Source of the DNA: Stromatinia cepivora
Lineage: Eukaryota > Ascomycota > Leotiomycetes > Helotiales > Sclerotiniaceae
Assembly (NCBI GenBank): GCA_014898415.1
Contig: RCTD01000024.1
Coordinates: 988,913 to 1,052,912 of the forward strand
DNA: 64,000 nt
Direction of reading: 5' to 3'
Position numbers and translations under genes: made by a program. Shown here piece by piece: positions 52,089-63,607 of the stretch; within the stretch, counting starts at the first letter, position 1; every line of letters begins with the position of its first letter. Below the pieces are notes generated by a model. The model searched no databases. It saw only the letters and a list, made by a program, of their open reading frames with translations, and was not told where the DNA came from.

Positions 52089-53467
52089 CAGTAACCATGC
52101 ACTTATATTACCCCAAAACCTTAAAAACGCGTAAATTTCGTGAATTGAATTTCAACTCTCTTTATTATTTATTTATCAATAATATTATAATGTATTCCCA
52201 GAATCTTGAATATTGAAAGGGAGTTAGCTTTTAAGCATCTTACTCTATATTTATATAGTAAAATTATTGGCAAAGTTTCCAATGGCTTTAGTTCTTATTA
52301 TATTGCAATTGATTTCAATCTCGAAGTATGAATTGTTTATTATACTTTATAGTAAGATATATTATGTAATAAAGGAATGAATCTATTTTATATTTCTCGA
52401 ATTAGATCTTATATAGAAAGAGAAGAATGTATATTAATTCGATATATTCGATTATATTCAAAATCAATTTATATATAAACAAAAAAAGTTGTAAGCCTTA
52501 AATGTAGTATTTTTATTATTAAGAAGATTTTGAAGATTTATAGAATCATCAATTGGAAGTGTAAAAAGTAACCGGAATTTATTCAGGTATATATATTCAA
52601 ATGGTTTGTATAATGCCTAGTATATAGGGGGTTGATAGTAAAGGAATGGGGATTAGTTGTATGAAGCGATGAATACTTTGTAGAACAAGGGTAGAATAAA
52701 AGAGGAAAATAATGCTTTTGTATTCTTATTCAAAAATGGGAATCTAGAATGGTTCAAATATATGGTACGAATAAGAATATAAAGATTATAATTTGAAAAG
52801 GCTTTTGGGATCTTAAAAGAAGTAATTTATATATAATGAATAGAAATTTTGAGAGTAAGAAATATAGGTATAGTGCCAATTTATATCTCGAGGTTTTCGA
52901 TACTGAGGTAGGCCCTACTTTTGAAAGATTGGGTTTAGAGTATGAATTTATACAGGATAATACTTTTATTTATTGTACTCATAAAATATAGGATTGGTTT
53001 CAAAAGAAAGGGATTCTAATATTGAAGGATTAGTTTTTTTATTCTTCTAATCTCAATTCTATTGAATATATTTGATAAATTTTAAAAGTAAGGTTATATA
53101 AAATGTTTCCTAATATTACAGCCGATAAAAGTGAATCGGAATATACTAAACAGAGGTTAGAGAGTTGTTTATAAGTAGTTTGGGATATATTAGATCAAGA
53201 ATTATTCGATAAATTAGGAGTGAATATGTTTGATAGAATTGAGGCTTGTATTATGGCAAAGGATTGATATACAAAATATTGATTAATTGTAGAGCGATAA
53301 GGATTTGAATTTTTTTTGGGGAATAGTATAGATATAGAATTTCAATATATTCAAATTTTAGATTATAATAATTAATGGTTGATTTTATAATTAAGTTGAA
53401 AAGTAGATGTTGAATATATAAAAAAACTGAAATTAGGTTGTGGGGTAATATAAGTTGACTAGTACTG
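52089..53467 (+). mobile_element. Tc1/mariner-type DNA transposon
   Basis: A 1,379 bp element flanked by TA dinucleotides (52087-52088, 53468-53469). The 32 bp terminal inverted repeats (52089-52120 and 53436-53467) both start CAGTA and share a perfect 15 bp inner block ACTTATATTACCCCA and the final AACC; about 8 bases in the middle differ. It encodes a single transposase frame. TA target, CAGT ends and a DDE transposase fit the Tc1/mariner superfamily. Confidence 0.88.
52200..53282 (+). pseudogene. Tc1/mariner transposase, decayed
   Basis: A single frame of about 360 codons, the usual family length, is followed across the element with stops at Q/W/R sites. It includes an N-terminal helix-turn-helix-like region (IERELAFKHLTLYLYSKIIG) and the first catalytic Asp in V*SDEY (52668-52670). 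It continues with IMNRNFESKKYRYSANLYLE, then the second Asp in YEFIQDNTF (52956-52958) and the Glu in YSSNLNSIEYI (53064-53066, ancestral YSPxLNPIE). 35 residues separate D and E by count. The C-terminus ends MAKD*YTKY. All three catalytic residues remain but in-frame stops make it dead. The start codon is not clear. Confidence 0.87.
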
Positions 53468-53469
53468 TA

Positions 53470-53980
53470 TATAGTTTAGGGTTAATCTTCCGGAATGAAA
53501 GATCAAATCTTCGATAGATCCGATAAAGTAGATAAACAAGATTGATACAATTGAACAAAGAAATCCATTATATTAAATATATCTACAAAATAAGATCAAG
53601 TAGGATTATAAATTATTCAATGGATAAACAGGGAAGTCTATTATACTAAATATATTGACAGAATTGAATCCCAATAATACAACTAATACAGAAAAACCTG
53701 CTTTAGGAAATTACTTAAGCAAAAGATGCTATCTTTTTATATCCTTTTTCCAACAATTCGAGAATCAATCGATTCCCTTGATATCTCTTTTCTCTTTCGG
53801 AAACCTTTTTGTTTTGAAATAAGTACTCTATAAAGCAAAATAAGCCTTTCGAAACCTTTCCAGAATAAGACTCGAATATTCCTATTCTTTGAATATCTTC
53901 GATTCTTATACAATTGATAGATTCCTTATAGAAAACCTAATAGAAGTATTGAAGATTATATTTCTGATATAATTTTTGAA
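53470..53980 (+). other. Unassigned stretch between mariner and copia fragment
   Basis: Possibly the continuation of Copia-E after the mariner insertion. It holds an imperfect direct repeat (GATAAACAAGATTGATACAA near 53532, and GGATAAACAGGGAAGTCTAT near 53621, followed by similar ATTATA(C/T)TAAATATAT sequence). It is less AT-biased than the pile to the left. No gene recognised. Confidence 0.4.
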
Positions 53981-53984
53981 GGAA

Positions 53985-54310
53985 TTATAAAACCTATATT
54001 TGTTTTCGTTTTAGATATTTTAAGGGTTCGTTTTTAAGATTCATTGTATCCTTTTGTTCGGTTTCAAATGATTGTGGATTTACTTCGTTTTCTAATTCTA
54101 TTGAAATAAATTTGTCAACAAAATTTAAGACGGTTTTAAATTTTGCTTTCGGTATAAATTCAGGGTTTATAAAAATTGACTCTTGAATTGAAATCTCTGG
54201 AATAATGGATTCGATATCTGAAATATCCTTGGAATAAGATTCTTGATTTGTTTTTTTGAAATTTATACTTGTTTTTGTTTTTGAAGAAATCCTATATCAT
54301 TTGTATTGAA
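53985..54310 (-). pseudogene. Copia pol linker fragment (inverted, Copia-1/2 relative)
   Basis: The reverse complement matches Copia-2 at about 43440-43700, the Ser/Glu-rich linker between integrase and RT. Shared text includes AAATTTATTTCAATAGAATT and GAATCAAGAATCTTATTCCA-like stretches. It retains more C and G than either full copy (for example GAAACCGAACAAAAGGAT), so it preserves an older state. No LTRs or target duplication seen. Confidence 0.65.
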
Positions 54311-54920
54311 AGATTCTTTTATTTATTATATTATATTGAAGAGATATTATTGTTTTTGTTTTGAAGAATAGCATTTTTGTTTTGGGAAAGTATTCTTTAT
54401 ATTCCTTTTGGGGATTCTCTATTAATATCCAATTCTTTCCCTAATTATCATTTTTTTATATTATTATTGATATCTTCGATATCTTCTTATTCTTTTTTTT
54501 GTAATTACAATTATCAATTTTGTTATTTTTTGATATATTATTTATTGTATATCATTTCAATCCTATTTTGTTCTTATTTTTAGATCAATATTATTTCGTT
54601 GTATCTTTATATTCAATATTTACAATGATAACTATATTAACAATCGTAAAGAAAAAGAAGAATATCCCTAATAAAGGAACCGAAAATGGAATCGAAAGCG
54701 ATTACAGAAAGAACCAAAAGTGGAACCAGAAAAGGAAACTATATACCAGAAGATATACAGGGCAATATACTAAAAGAAACAAACAATTATATTAATAATA
54801 GAAAGATACATATTCAAATAAAAAAAGTATTAAACTTCATTATATAGTATATAAAAACCATTAAATATCTAGCCAAATATGATACTAAAAATCAACAAAT
54901 ACTAACTATTATTCCTAGGA
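54311..54920. other. AT-rich stretch, no supported gene
   Basis: Two overlapping plus-strand open runs (54377-54583 and 54520-54795). The second ends in a basic, Lys/Asn/Arg-rich sequence (NGIESDYRKNQKWNQKRKLY). No homology recognised. It may be more of the inverted copia fragment or a remnant of another element. Confidence 0.3.
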
Positions 54921-54924
54921 TTTT

Positions 54925-54990
54925 TTTGGTGGTCACCATCGGTGATGACCCATTTCGACAGGGGGATAATGACCCAGCCAAAAAAATCAC
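54925..54990. repeat. GC-rich island with inverted ends
   Basis: A roughly 60 bp block conspicuous in AT-rich surroundings. The outer ends are inverted (ATTTTTTTGG and CCAAAAAAAT) and it contains a near-palindrome GGTCACCATCGGTGATGACC followed by TTTCGACAGGGGGATAATGA. It could form a stem-loop or be the end of a small DNA element. Function unknown. Confidence 0.5.
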
Positions 54991-55345
54991 TATTTGATCA
55001 CCACTTCTCTATATTTCAATTTTGAACTTTTTGAAAATCTGAAAAAAGAATTCAATAGAGATTCAATTGAATTATAATTATTCGAAATCTAATTGAAATT
55101 ATCTTTTAAATTGATTGATCTATATAAATTATATAAATATTTGATTTTGATAAAATTGAAGAAAAACTAAGAAAATAGGAAAATAAGAACTCTAAAAAAT
55201 CATCATTTGATTACCACTCCTTTACACTTCAATTTTGAATTTTTTGAAAATCTAAAACAAGAATTCAATAAAGATTCAATTGAATTATATTTATTCGAAA
55301 TCTAATTGAAATTATCTTTTATATTGATCGATTGTTATTAATTTG
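54986..55345. repeat. 213 bp tandem duplication
   Basis: Two direct copies with a start-to-start distance of 213 bp (54986 and 55199). Shared landmarks are TTTCAATTTTGAA(C/T)TTTTTG, GATTCAATTGAATTATA and TATTCGAAATCTAATTGAAA. The second copy is partial. Confidence 0.75.
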
Positions 55346-56163
55346 AATCAATATATTTGAAAAATTCAATGAAAGTATTAATATTTTTGATATAAAAGCT
55401 TAAACTTTTTTAAAATGAAGTATCAATTATATCAAAAAAAAATTGATCTTGAATTTCAATTTATTAAATCATTATAAATTAAGAAAAAGATATTTAAAAA
55501 AAAAGAAAAAATATATTTTAGAATTCCGAAATCAGGATATTTTCTATAATATTTTAAAAATTGAAAAATATTAAAATTGAAAATCGATGATATATATATA
55601 TATTGATATAAATATATTTTGTTGTTCAAATAGAATAATATAGATTTGATTATATTGATACTTAAATATTAATGGTTTTAAGTATTATTAATACCGGTTT
55701 AAATAAAACTATCCCGATATATAATATAATATAACGAATTATATTATTCGGGATATAGATCAGAGTTGCTTTATTATTTCAATTTTGATTGAAATTATAG
55801 TAATTTTCTGTATGATATTTGATTCAAATAGTGTTTTGTATTTGGATTTAGAGTATTAATTGATTATTCATTGTATTAGTTAATAATATATTCCATTTGA
55901 TAAATCCTTTGAATCAAAATCACCCTGTCAATTTCAATTTAGGGTTCGATATCGTTATAATAACGATTTCAATTTAAAATTCAATATCATTATAGTAACG
56001 ATCTCAATTTATATATATCAAATGAATTCTTATTCAAATTGAAATCTTTTCTTCTTTAGAATTATATTCTATATTCAATTATCTTCAAATCTTTCAAATC
56101 CTTTAAAATCTTTCAAATCCTATATTATATTATTCTTTCGAATTAATATTATTAAAAATAGTT
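55346..56163. other. AT-rich upstream region of the helicase pseudogene
   Basis: No gene recognised. Contains a short duplicated motif (AATTTAGGGTTCGATATCGTTATAATAACGAT and a mutated neighbour, 55935-56010) and CT-rich ATCTTTCAAATC repeats at about 56080-56120. It may include the promoter of the helicase gene, but no specific element can be supported. Confidence 0.4.
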
Positions 56164-59100
56164 AATTATCAAATCTCCCTTTTCCTTTTCAATTCTTTTG
56201 AATTTAATATTAATGAATTATTTAGTGATTTTCGAAACTCTAAGGATTTCAAAGTTAAATTAATTTTTCAAGAAATTGATGAAATATCATTTCTTTTTTA
56301 TTATTCAATATTTCAATTTATTCTTTATGATATTTATCAAATTTGTATTCAAAATTTTAAAAATCATTTACAAAATAAATATCTTTTCGATTTAATCTTT
56401 ATTTATAAAAAAAAAGTGATTCAAAAAGTTTGTAATATATATAATTCTTTAAATATTGAATCAATTAATCAAAATCTTTATTTAATTCATTTATTCAAAT
56501 CCGAATTCTTTTTAATTCTTTTCCCTAAATTATCTATTAAATCCTTATTTCAGTATTCTCTTTGTAATATAATAAAATTTAATTTAAAAAATTTCAAAAA
56601 ATATATCAATTCTGATTATAAAGATCTTTCTCTGGATTTATATTTTAATCTTATTCAAAATATTTCGGGATAAGAATTATTATTAAATCATTTCTTTTTT
56701 GAAGTTCAAATAAAGGAAAAGTATTATTCTAATGAAAATTCTAATTCGATTCAAAATAATATTATTAAAGTAAATGATGATTTATTATTATTTTCTTCTT
56801 TCAATTTAAATTTAATTAAAAAGAATTGAAAGAATAATTTTGATTCTAAATTGAAAAGTATCGAAAAGAAGATTGATTCTATTAAAATTGGTAAAGAAAA
56901 TCTTATTTCATTTCAAGAATATATTAGATATATCGAATATATTCAAAAGTTTGATATTGAAGATTTGAAATTGTATTTTAATTTTCATATCGTTTCCTTA
57001 AATTATATAGTCCAATCTGTTTTTAAAATAATCCTTTCTAATTTAGAAATCTTATTATATTTGAATTTAGAAAAAGTAATATTTCTGAATAAATCTCATT
57101 TGAATATTCTAAATAATTTTGAAAAAGATAAGATCAGAAATGAAGATTTCAAATCCTTTTATAATTCCAATAATTGCAATAAATATTTTGCTTTTTTTAA
57201 AACCTTTTTTAGTTTCATTTTATATATCTTTTATTTTCATCCCACTAAATTCTATTCTGATTTTAAAAATTTAAAAACTAAAATAAAGGATTTACTTAAA
57301 AAAACTATCTTTTTCAATGAAATTTTAGATTCTGAAAAGACTTTAGAATTATTATCAAAAACAACAAAAAGTCCTTTATTAAAAAACAAATAAAGTTAAA
57401 TTTAATAGTTTGAAATCAAATCAGGAAGATAATGATTCAATTGCTTTTGAAAATTCAAATGATTCTGAGGAATCTAATTCAGATGATTTAAATAGTTTAA
57501 ATGAATTAAACGAATTGAATGATTCTGATAATTCAAATGATTCAAATGAATCATCTAATTCATCTAATTCATCTAAATCATTTAAATCATCTGAATTAGA
57601 TTCATTAGGATTGAATTCTAATTTTATTATTGAAAATTTGTTGAGATTAATAATTCAGATAATGAATCATTAATTGAAATAAGAGATTTAATTTTGAATA
57701 TTATAATTATTTGTTTTAAACAGAAAACTGATTTAAATATCTTTGATAATTCTATTAATTGTTTTTTCGTTTATTAATCTATTTGAAATAATAATTTCAT
57801 TAAAGATATTCTTCAATTATCCCAATATTATTCCCAATTTATTTTTTGTAATCAATTATACATTATTGAATATTCTATTCAACAATTGATTCTTTCTTTC
57901 ATTTATAATCTGAATTCGATTTTAGTTCGATTTATAATTAATTACTTTCAGAATTATAATCAAAATGTTTTAGCCGAAATTCTCTTATATTGTAATTATG
58001 CTTTTAAAGTAAATAAAGAATTATTTAATGAAAGTTCTATTATTATTAATTCTAATTATACAAATATACTTTCTTATAAAAATATTATTATTAATATAAA
58101 TGATTTAAAGAAGTTATTTAAATCGATTTTAGATTCTATTTATTCTTTCTTTAATGAATCAATTCTATTGAATATTGATTTAGAAGAATTTTCATATATT
58201 AGATTAAAGATTTTAGTAAATTCGAAAATCGTAAAGATAAAACTCCTTTTAAATCTTTCAAAGATTTTCATTCAAATGTTAAATCAAATGATGAATTTCT
58301 AATCAATAAAGTGATTGAAATTGAAAGGTTATGAAATCAATTCTTTATAATTTCGAATAATAATTTGAAGTTGAATAAATCGAATTACAAAGATTACTTG
58401 AAGAATATTTTAAAATTCAAGAAGATACTTTTATTATTAATTCATTTAATTAATGATTTATCTTTAAAAGGTATTGAATTATATATATTAAGATATCAGA
58501 ATTCGAATAAAGATTAAAGAGAGCTATTTTTAGATATTAATAATTCTTTATTTATTATTAATATCTTTATTGATAAATTAAGATCTTATATAGAATCCTG
58601 TGCTTTCAAGTTTAAATACCTTTTTATATCAGTTTCTAATATTCTATTAAAATATATTATTTATATTAATCCTTTTATAAAAACTCTAAATATCACCAAT
58701 TCCGAATTCGATTTTAATTTAATGAATCCTTATTTAAAGTATTTCAATTAGTGTTCTTTTATTTCTTCAAATCTAATATATCTTCTTCAAAAATATTCTC
58801 AATCAATATTAGATCTTAATTTGAATCTTCAAAAATACAGATAAATAATTATAAGAATTATAAAGAATTTATAAAAGAAAAGAATAATTTAAATGATTTA
58901 ACTCTTGAAGATGATTTGATTCAAACTAGTGTATATCAAATTCAGAGTAGTTTAATAAAATACAATTCCGAAATCGATTTTATACATTATAAGCATTCTA
59001 CAATTACATTTAAAAATATCTCTTTAAATAAACAGAATAAATATTTAGAATTAAATTTACATTTTCATGAATTTTTTGGATTGAAAGATTATATAATTGA

Positions 59101-61120
59101 ATTGAATCCTTTTGTTAATAGTATAAATATTAGGAATCAAATAATATTAAAAGAAAAGGATTCAAAGCTAAATAATTTATTAATAAAATATAATAAAGAA
59201 TCTAATTCTTACAATCCTTGTAAGCATCATCGAAAAAGTAATTCTATTGATGAAAATTCGAATAAAATGATTAAAAAGCTGAAAGTTTCAGAATTTCAAT
59301 TATTCTTTAATGTTATTTCTTCTAGTTTTATTTTAAATCAATTATTGAAAGAATTTTTAAATAATTCAATTATTTCTTTTTATATCCCAAAGTAAGAGAT
59401 TTTAATAAAAAGTATATTATTAAAAGTTCCTTATATTTTAAAGGTTTTGCTTACAAATAATGATAAATCTTTGAGTTATTTATTGATTAGTATTTTGATT
59501 ACTTCAAAAATCATTATAATGATTATCCCTTTGATTGCTTTAAAAACTAATATTTTTAATAAAACCAAAAGCTTTAATATTCTTTGTTTTATTTGGGAAG
59601 AAAAACGAGAGTTTAAAAATCTTATTTTAATTAGTATTGAATCAATTATCAAAGAAAGCTTTGTAATGAAATTGATTGAATTAATTGATCAAAAAAAGAT
59701 CGATCGATTTATAATTGATGAGTATTATTTGTTGATTATTAGTTCTAATTATCGAAATATTATATTTCGTTTTCGATCTCTTTTATTGAATAAATGTCAA
59801 TTTGTTTTTTTAATTGGTATTTTGTCTTTTTCTATTGAAAAGCAATTAATGAATCATTTATCTTTGAAGAATATTTCAATTATAAAAGCATTTAATATTC
59901 GAAATAATATTGTTTATAAAGTTAAGGTTTTTGATTTATTCAATATAGAAAAGTAATTTGCTGAAGTTCAAACTTATATTGAAAATTTCAAATCTATATT
60001 ATTTTTAAGTAATAAGGATAAGATTATTATATTTTATTCTTTAAAAAAGATATAATTTCTTTATCGAGTTTCTTGAATTGTTCCTTTTATTATTCTAATT
60101 TAGGTTTAGAAAAGCAAAATCATATTTTAAAGAATTTCTTTATTGTTTTTGATGAATTTAATCGAATTATTATTAGTATATTTAGTTTAGAAAAAGGAAT
60201 TGATTATCTTAATGTGTGTTTAGTTATTTATTTTAAATTTTGTTGGTTTTTTATTGGTTTTCTATAGGGTTCTAGTAAAGGGAGAAGAGATTTAAGATCT
60301 AATGAATCTTGTTTCTTTTATAATAAATCTGAAGAGAATGATAAAACTGATGATATTGATTCAGATCGAGTTGAATTGTGTTAATATTTAAGGGAATCTC
60401 TATATAGACGTAAAATTATCGATTTATATTTAGATAATAATATTATTAGTGAATGTTTACTCTTTCAAGAAATGTGTGATTTATATACGGAGAAAGAGGA
60501 GCTAGCGAATATGCAAATTCATTATATAAAAGTTCAGAGAATTCAACGAAATAAGAAAAGAGAGTTTGTTTACATAGCAATAATTGATTTATATTCAAAT
60601 AAGTATTGGATTTGTAGTATAATTCAATTGTATGATTTGGATGAATCTTTTCAAATTGGTGATCATAAATTTAGTGATTGTTTTAATTGGAATAATTATT
60701 TAGATGATTATTTTATAAAGAAGAAGATGAGAGATTTTAATAATTTTAATATTCTATTAGTTCTAGATAATTGTTGTTTTAAATGTTTATTTCTCATTCA
60801 TTTTTGTTCTGTTTCTAAGTGAGCTTTTAATAAAGAAGAGTGTGTTTTCCTTAAATTTTATATGATTTTTTTTTTTGATTTTATTTGGAATACAAAGCAG
60901 CAAATTTAAGATTTCATTTTCAGAGATTCTTCGAATGAATTTTTTAAATCTCTTTTTCATATTGAAATTATCAATAATCGAATTGCTTTTTATAAGAAGT
61001 TTCTTAATAAGATTTATATCGACGAAATTGATACAGATTCTATTTATGGATTCTATTTTCTTTTTAGGAATTTTGGTGATTCTACTTTTTCCCAATGATT
61101 TTCTTTCTTTTTGTTCTACT
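56164..61120 (+). pseudogene. Telomere-linked RecQ-like helicase gene, decayed
   Basis: A long gene transcribed toward the telomere, about 2.9 kb from it. The N-terminal part (56164-57393) has a C2H2 finger footprint. An Asp/Ser/Asn-rich linker follows (57410-57640). The middle domain (57663-58850) carries segments typical of fungal telomere-linked helicases: LAEILLYCNYAFKVNKELFN, SYKNIIININDLKKLFKSIL, LLLLIHLINDLSLKGIELYI. The helicase core is at 59447-60330: LTNNDKSL (motif I, TGGGKS expected), IPLIALKTN (Ia), DEYY at 59717-59728 (DECH expected), LIGILS (III), YYSNLGLEKQNHILKNF, FSLEKGIDYLNVCLVIYF (V) and *GSSKGRRD (VI). A Cys-rich tail near 60380-60500 (YRRKIIDLYLDN..C.....MCDLY) resembles the RecQ zinc region. 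Frame changes near 57400, 57660, 58296, 58845 and 60000 are indels or introns. Confidence 0.82.
56554..56619 (+). other. C2H2 zinc-finger footprint in helicase pseudogene
   Basis: The frame reads Y-S-L-C, then 12 residues, Y, 4 residues, Y. If the TAT codons at 56554, 56602 and 56617 came from TGT and CAT by transitions, the original is C-x2-C-x12-H-x4-H, a standard C2H2 finger. Fungal telomere-linked helicases commonly carry such an N-terminal finger. Confidence 0.6.
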
Positions 61121-61379
61121 AATTTCCAATATCATATATTATATATTATTTTAAATTTTTAATATTTTTAATAATAAAATTGAAATGCAAAGATTGAAAG
61201 GTTTTATTATTGTAAGAATATAATTTATTAATATTATTATTCTTAATATGAAAACCGATATTTTTTAGTATAGCTTTTATTTTAATAAAGAATGAATTAT
61301 TATTATCTTATTTTAGAATATTGTTTTGTGAATATAAATATGAATGAATATAGTGAATAAATAAGATTTTTATAGATTG
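61121..61379. other. AT-rich 3' flank of helicase pseudogene
   Basis: No gene or repeat recognised before the tandem array starts. Confidence 0.4.
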
Positions 61380-61890
61380 ATATTTGAATATTATAATAGA
61401 ATTATGAAGAATTGAAATATTGAAAGATTAATATCGAAAGGGTATATTAAAAGATTATATATTGAAGAATTAATATAAACAGATTATATATTTTATATTA
61501 AAAGATTATTTATTGAAAGATTATATATTTTATATTGAAAGAATAATTTCTATTGAAAGATTATTTATTGAAAGATTATATATTTTATATTGAAAGAATA
61601 ATTTCTATTGAAAGATTATTTATTGAAAGATTATTTATTGAAAGATTATATATTGAAAGATTATATATTTTATATTGAAAGAATAATACTGAAGATTAAT
61701 ATTAAAAGATTATATAACCCTAAGATTATATATTGAAAGATTATTTATTGAAAGAATAATATTAAAAGAATAATATTAAGAAATAATCTATTAAAAATTA
61801 ATATTAAAAGATTATATATTGAAAGATTATATATTGAAAGATTATATATTGAAAGATTATTTATCAAAAGATTAATATTAAAAATAATGG
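61380..61890. repeat. AT-rich subtelomeric tandem array (ATTGAAAGATTATATATT type)
   Basis: Irregular tandem repeats built on ATTGAAAGATTAT(A/T)TATT, interspersed with TTTATATTGAAAGAATAA variants. The unit length varies, and runs of 14-17 bp are repeated exactly (for example 61804-61860). A simple satellite next to the helicase gene. Confidence 0.85.
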
Positions 61891-61992
61891 AAGAATAGAT
61901 TTAAATTTATATATATATATATTTATTGAATTGATAATAATGAAAGAATAGATTCGAATTTATAATATCAATAATATTATAATAACAATCCC

Positions 61993-62165
61993 GGTGAGCT
62001 TTTATTATAGGCTTTCTTATAAGCTTAAAAATCCTTTGGTAAACTTTTATTATAAACTCTCTTATAGGCTTAAAAGTCCCCCGATAAACTTTTATTATAG
62101 GTTCTTTTATAAACTTAAAAGTCCTTTGGTGAGTTTTTATTATAGGCTCTCTTATAGACTATAAA
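61993..62165. repeat. 45 bp tandem repeat, about 3.8 copies
   Basis: Unit starts at 61993, 62038, 62083 and 62128 (exact 45 bp steps), consensus GGTGAGCTTTTATTATAGGC followed by TCTCTTATAGGCTTAAAAGTCC. Differences between units are mainly transitions. Weaker related sequence continues to about 62220. Confidence 0.88.
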
Positions 62166-62606
62166 GTTTATAAGCTACTCCCAATGAGTTTTCATTATAT
62201 GGTTATAGACTATATAAGCGTATAATTTAGATTCTATATACCTATAAAAGGGATCATCGGGAGTTAATTTTATCAATAGTGATTTTGCACATAAAATAAT
62301 TTGTTGGAAATTATTATTTTCGTATGAATCAATTGTATATAGAATTTCGATTAATAAGGACTCTATAGGTATATGAAAAGGATGACCTGAAAAGTATTCA
62401 ATATATGGTGATTCTAATATTAATGCTCTTTAGACCTTAAAAAGTCATTTTAAACTTCCCTCTTCAATTCTAGACCCTAATTATTGATTTCTAATTAAAT
62501 ATTTAGGGTTTTATTAATTAATAGACCTTTATATGAATCTTAGAATTCTTTTATATATGGGTAAGCATATATAAAATTAGTATAGACCTTATATGGTACT
62601 AAAGTT
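62166..62606. other. Subtelomeric spacer, no gene seen
   Basis: AT-rich sequence with scattered short repeats; for example TATACCTATAAAAG near 62240 echoes the TATAGGTATATGAAAAGG at about 62353 in reverse. No coding potential recognised. Confidence 0.4.
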
Positions 62607-62935
62607 AATTAATATTTGGGAGTCTTAATACTTTTTGATTAAAGCTTTAATATTATTAATTTAATATTAGCTTTTTATAAGTTATATATACTTTATTTAA
62701 TTCTAATAATATAAGGGGTAAAGCTTAACAAATAGGGCTTTGAAGGTATATTTTGGGGATTTAGAGTACTATAATATAAGAATTCATTCTATAACTTTTT
62801 GATTAGAATTTCAATATTATATATTTTAATAATAAAATTCTATAGGCTATATGAAATCTATTCAATCCTAATGATATAAAGACAAAATCTAATATTAAAG
62901 GGTTTATAATATAATATTTTTGGGGATTTTAACTC
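62607..62935. repeat. 164 bp degenerate direct repeat, two copies
   Basis: CTTTTTGATTA at 62631 and 62795, and TTTAATTCTAATAATATAAG near 62697 versus TTCAATCCTAATGATATAAA near 62861, keep a constant 164 bp offset. The copies are diverged. Confidence 0.65.
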
Positions 62936-63560
62936 AATAAATAGGGGGCTTAGAATTTAATATTTGGGGGCTTAGAATTTAATATTTGGGGAGTTAAAAT
63001 TTAATATTTGGAGGCTTAGAATTCAATAAATAAGAGGCTTATAATTTAATATATTGGGGGTTATTAATTCGAAATTTGGGGATTAAAATTCAATATTTGA
63101 GGAGTTAAAATTCAATAATTGAGGGCTTAGAATTTAACATATTGGGGGCTTAGAATTCAATAAATAGGGGGCTTATAATTCAATATTTGGGGGTTTAGAA
63201 TTTAACATATTGAGGGCTTAGAATTTAATATTTGAAGAGTTAAAATTTAATATTTGAGGGCTTAGAATTCAATAAATAGGGGGCTTATAATTTAATATAT
63301 TGGGGGGTGTTAATTCGAAATTTGAAGTTCTATTATTCGAAATCTAAGAACTTATTATTTAAAATTTTGAAGATTATTAGGGTTTATTTTCGAACTTAGA
63401 ATTTAATATTCAAAGGATTATTATTCAATATTCTAAGAACTTATTATTTAAAATTTTGGGGATTATTATTCAATATTCTGAGGGTTTAATATTCAATATT
63501 TGGGGCTCATATTTGAATATTTAAGGGATTCTATTTCAATATTAGGGGGCTTTAAGTATA
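62936..63560. repeat. 22-23 bp G-run minisatellite with higher-order structure
   Basis: About 28 units of a GGGGGCTTAGAATTTAATATTT type monomer. G-runs are on the same strand as the telomeric TTAGGG. A higher-order repeat of about 246 bp (roughly 11 monomers) is visible: AGAGGCTTATAATTTAATAT...TTAATTCGAAATTT near 63030-63075 recurs near 63276-63320. The monomers decay toward the telomere. Confidence 0.88.
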
Positions 63561-63607
63561 ACACTTAGAAGGTTTTAAATCAATATTCGGGGTTTTTATA
63601 ATACAAA

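Noticed and set aside
54377..54795. Two overlapping open frames as a possible gene
   Set aside because: Short, low-complexity and without recognisable homology or conserved partner; kept only as unassigned sequence.
61380..61890. Possible CRISPR-like array
   Set aside because: Repeats are adjacent or irregularly interspersed AT-rich variants without unique equal-length spacers; a eukaryotic subtelomeric satellite.
63378..63385. Interstitial telomere-like TTAGGG-type sequence inside the minisatellite
   Set aside because: A single short occurrence within a G-run repeat; not a tandem interstitial telomere.
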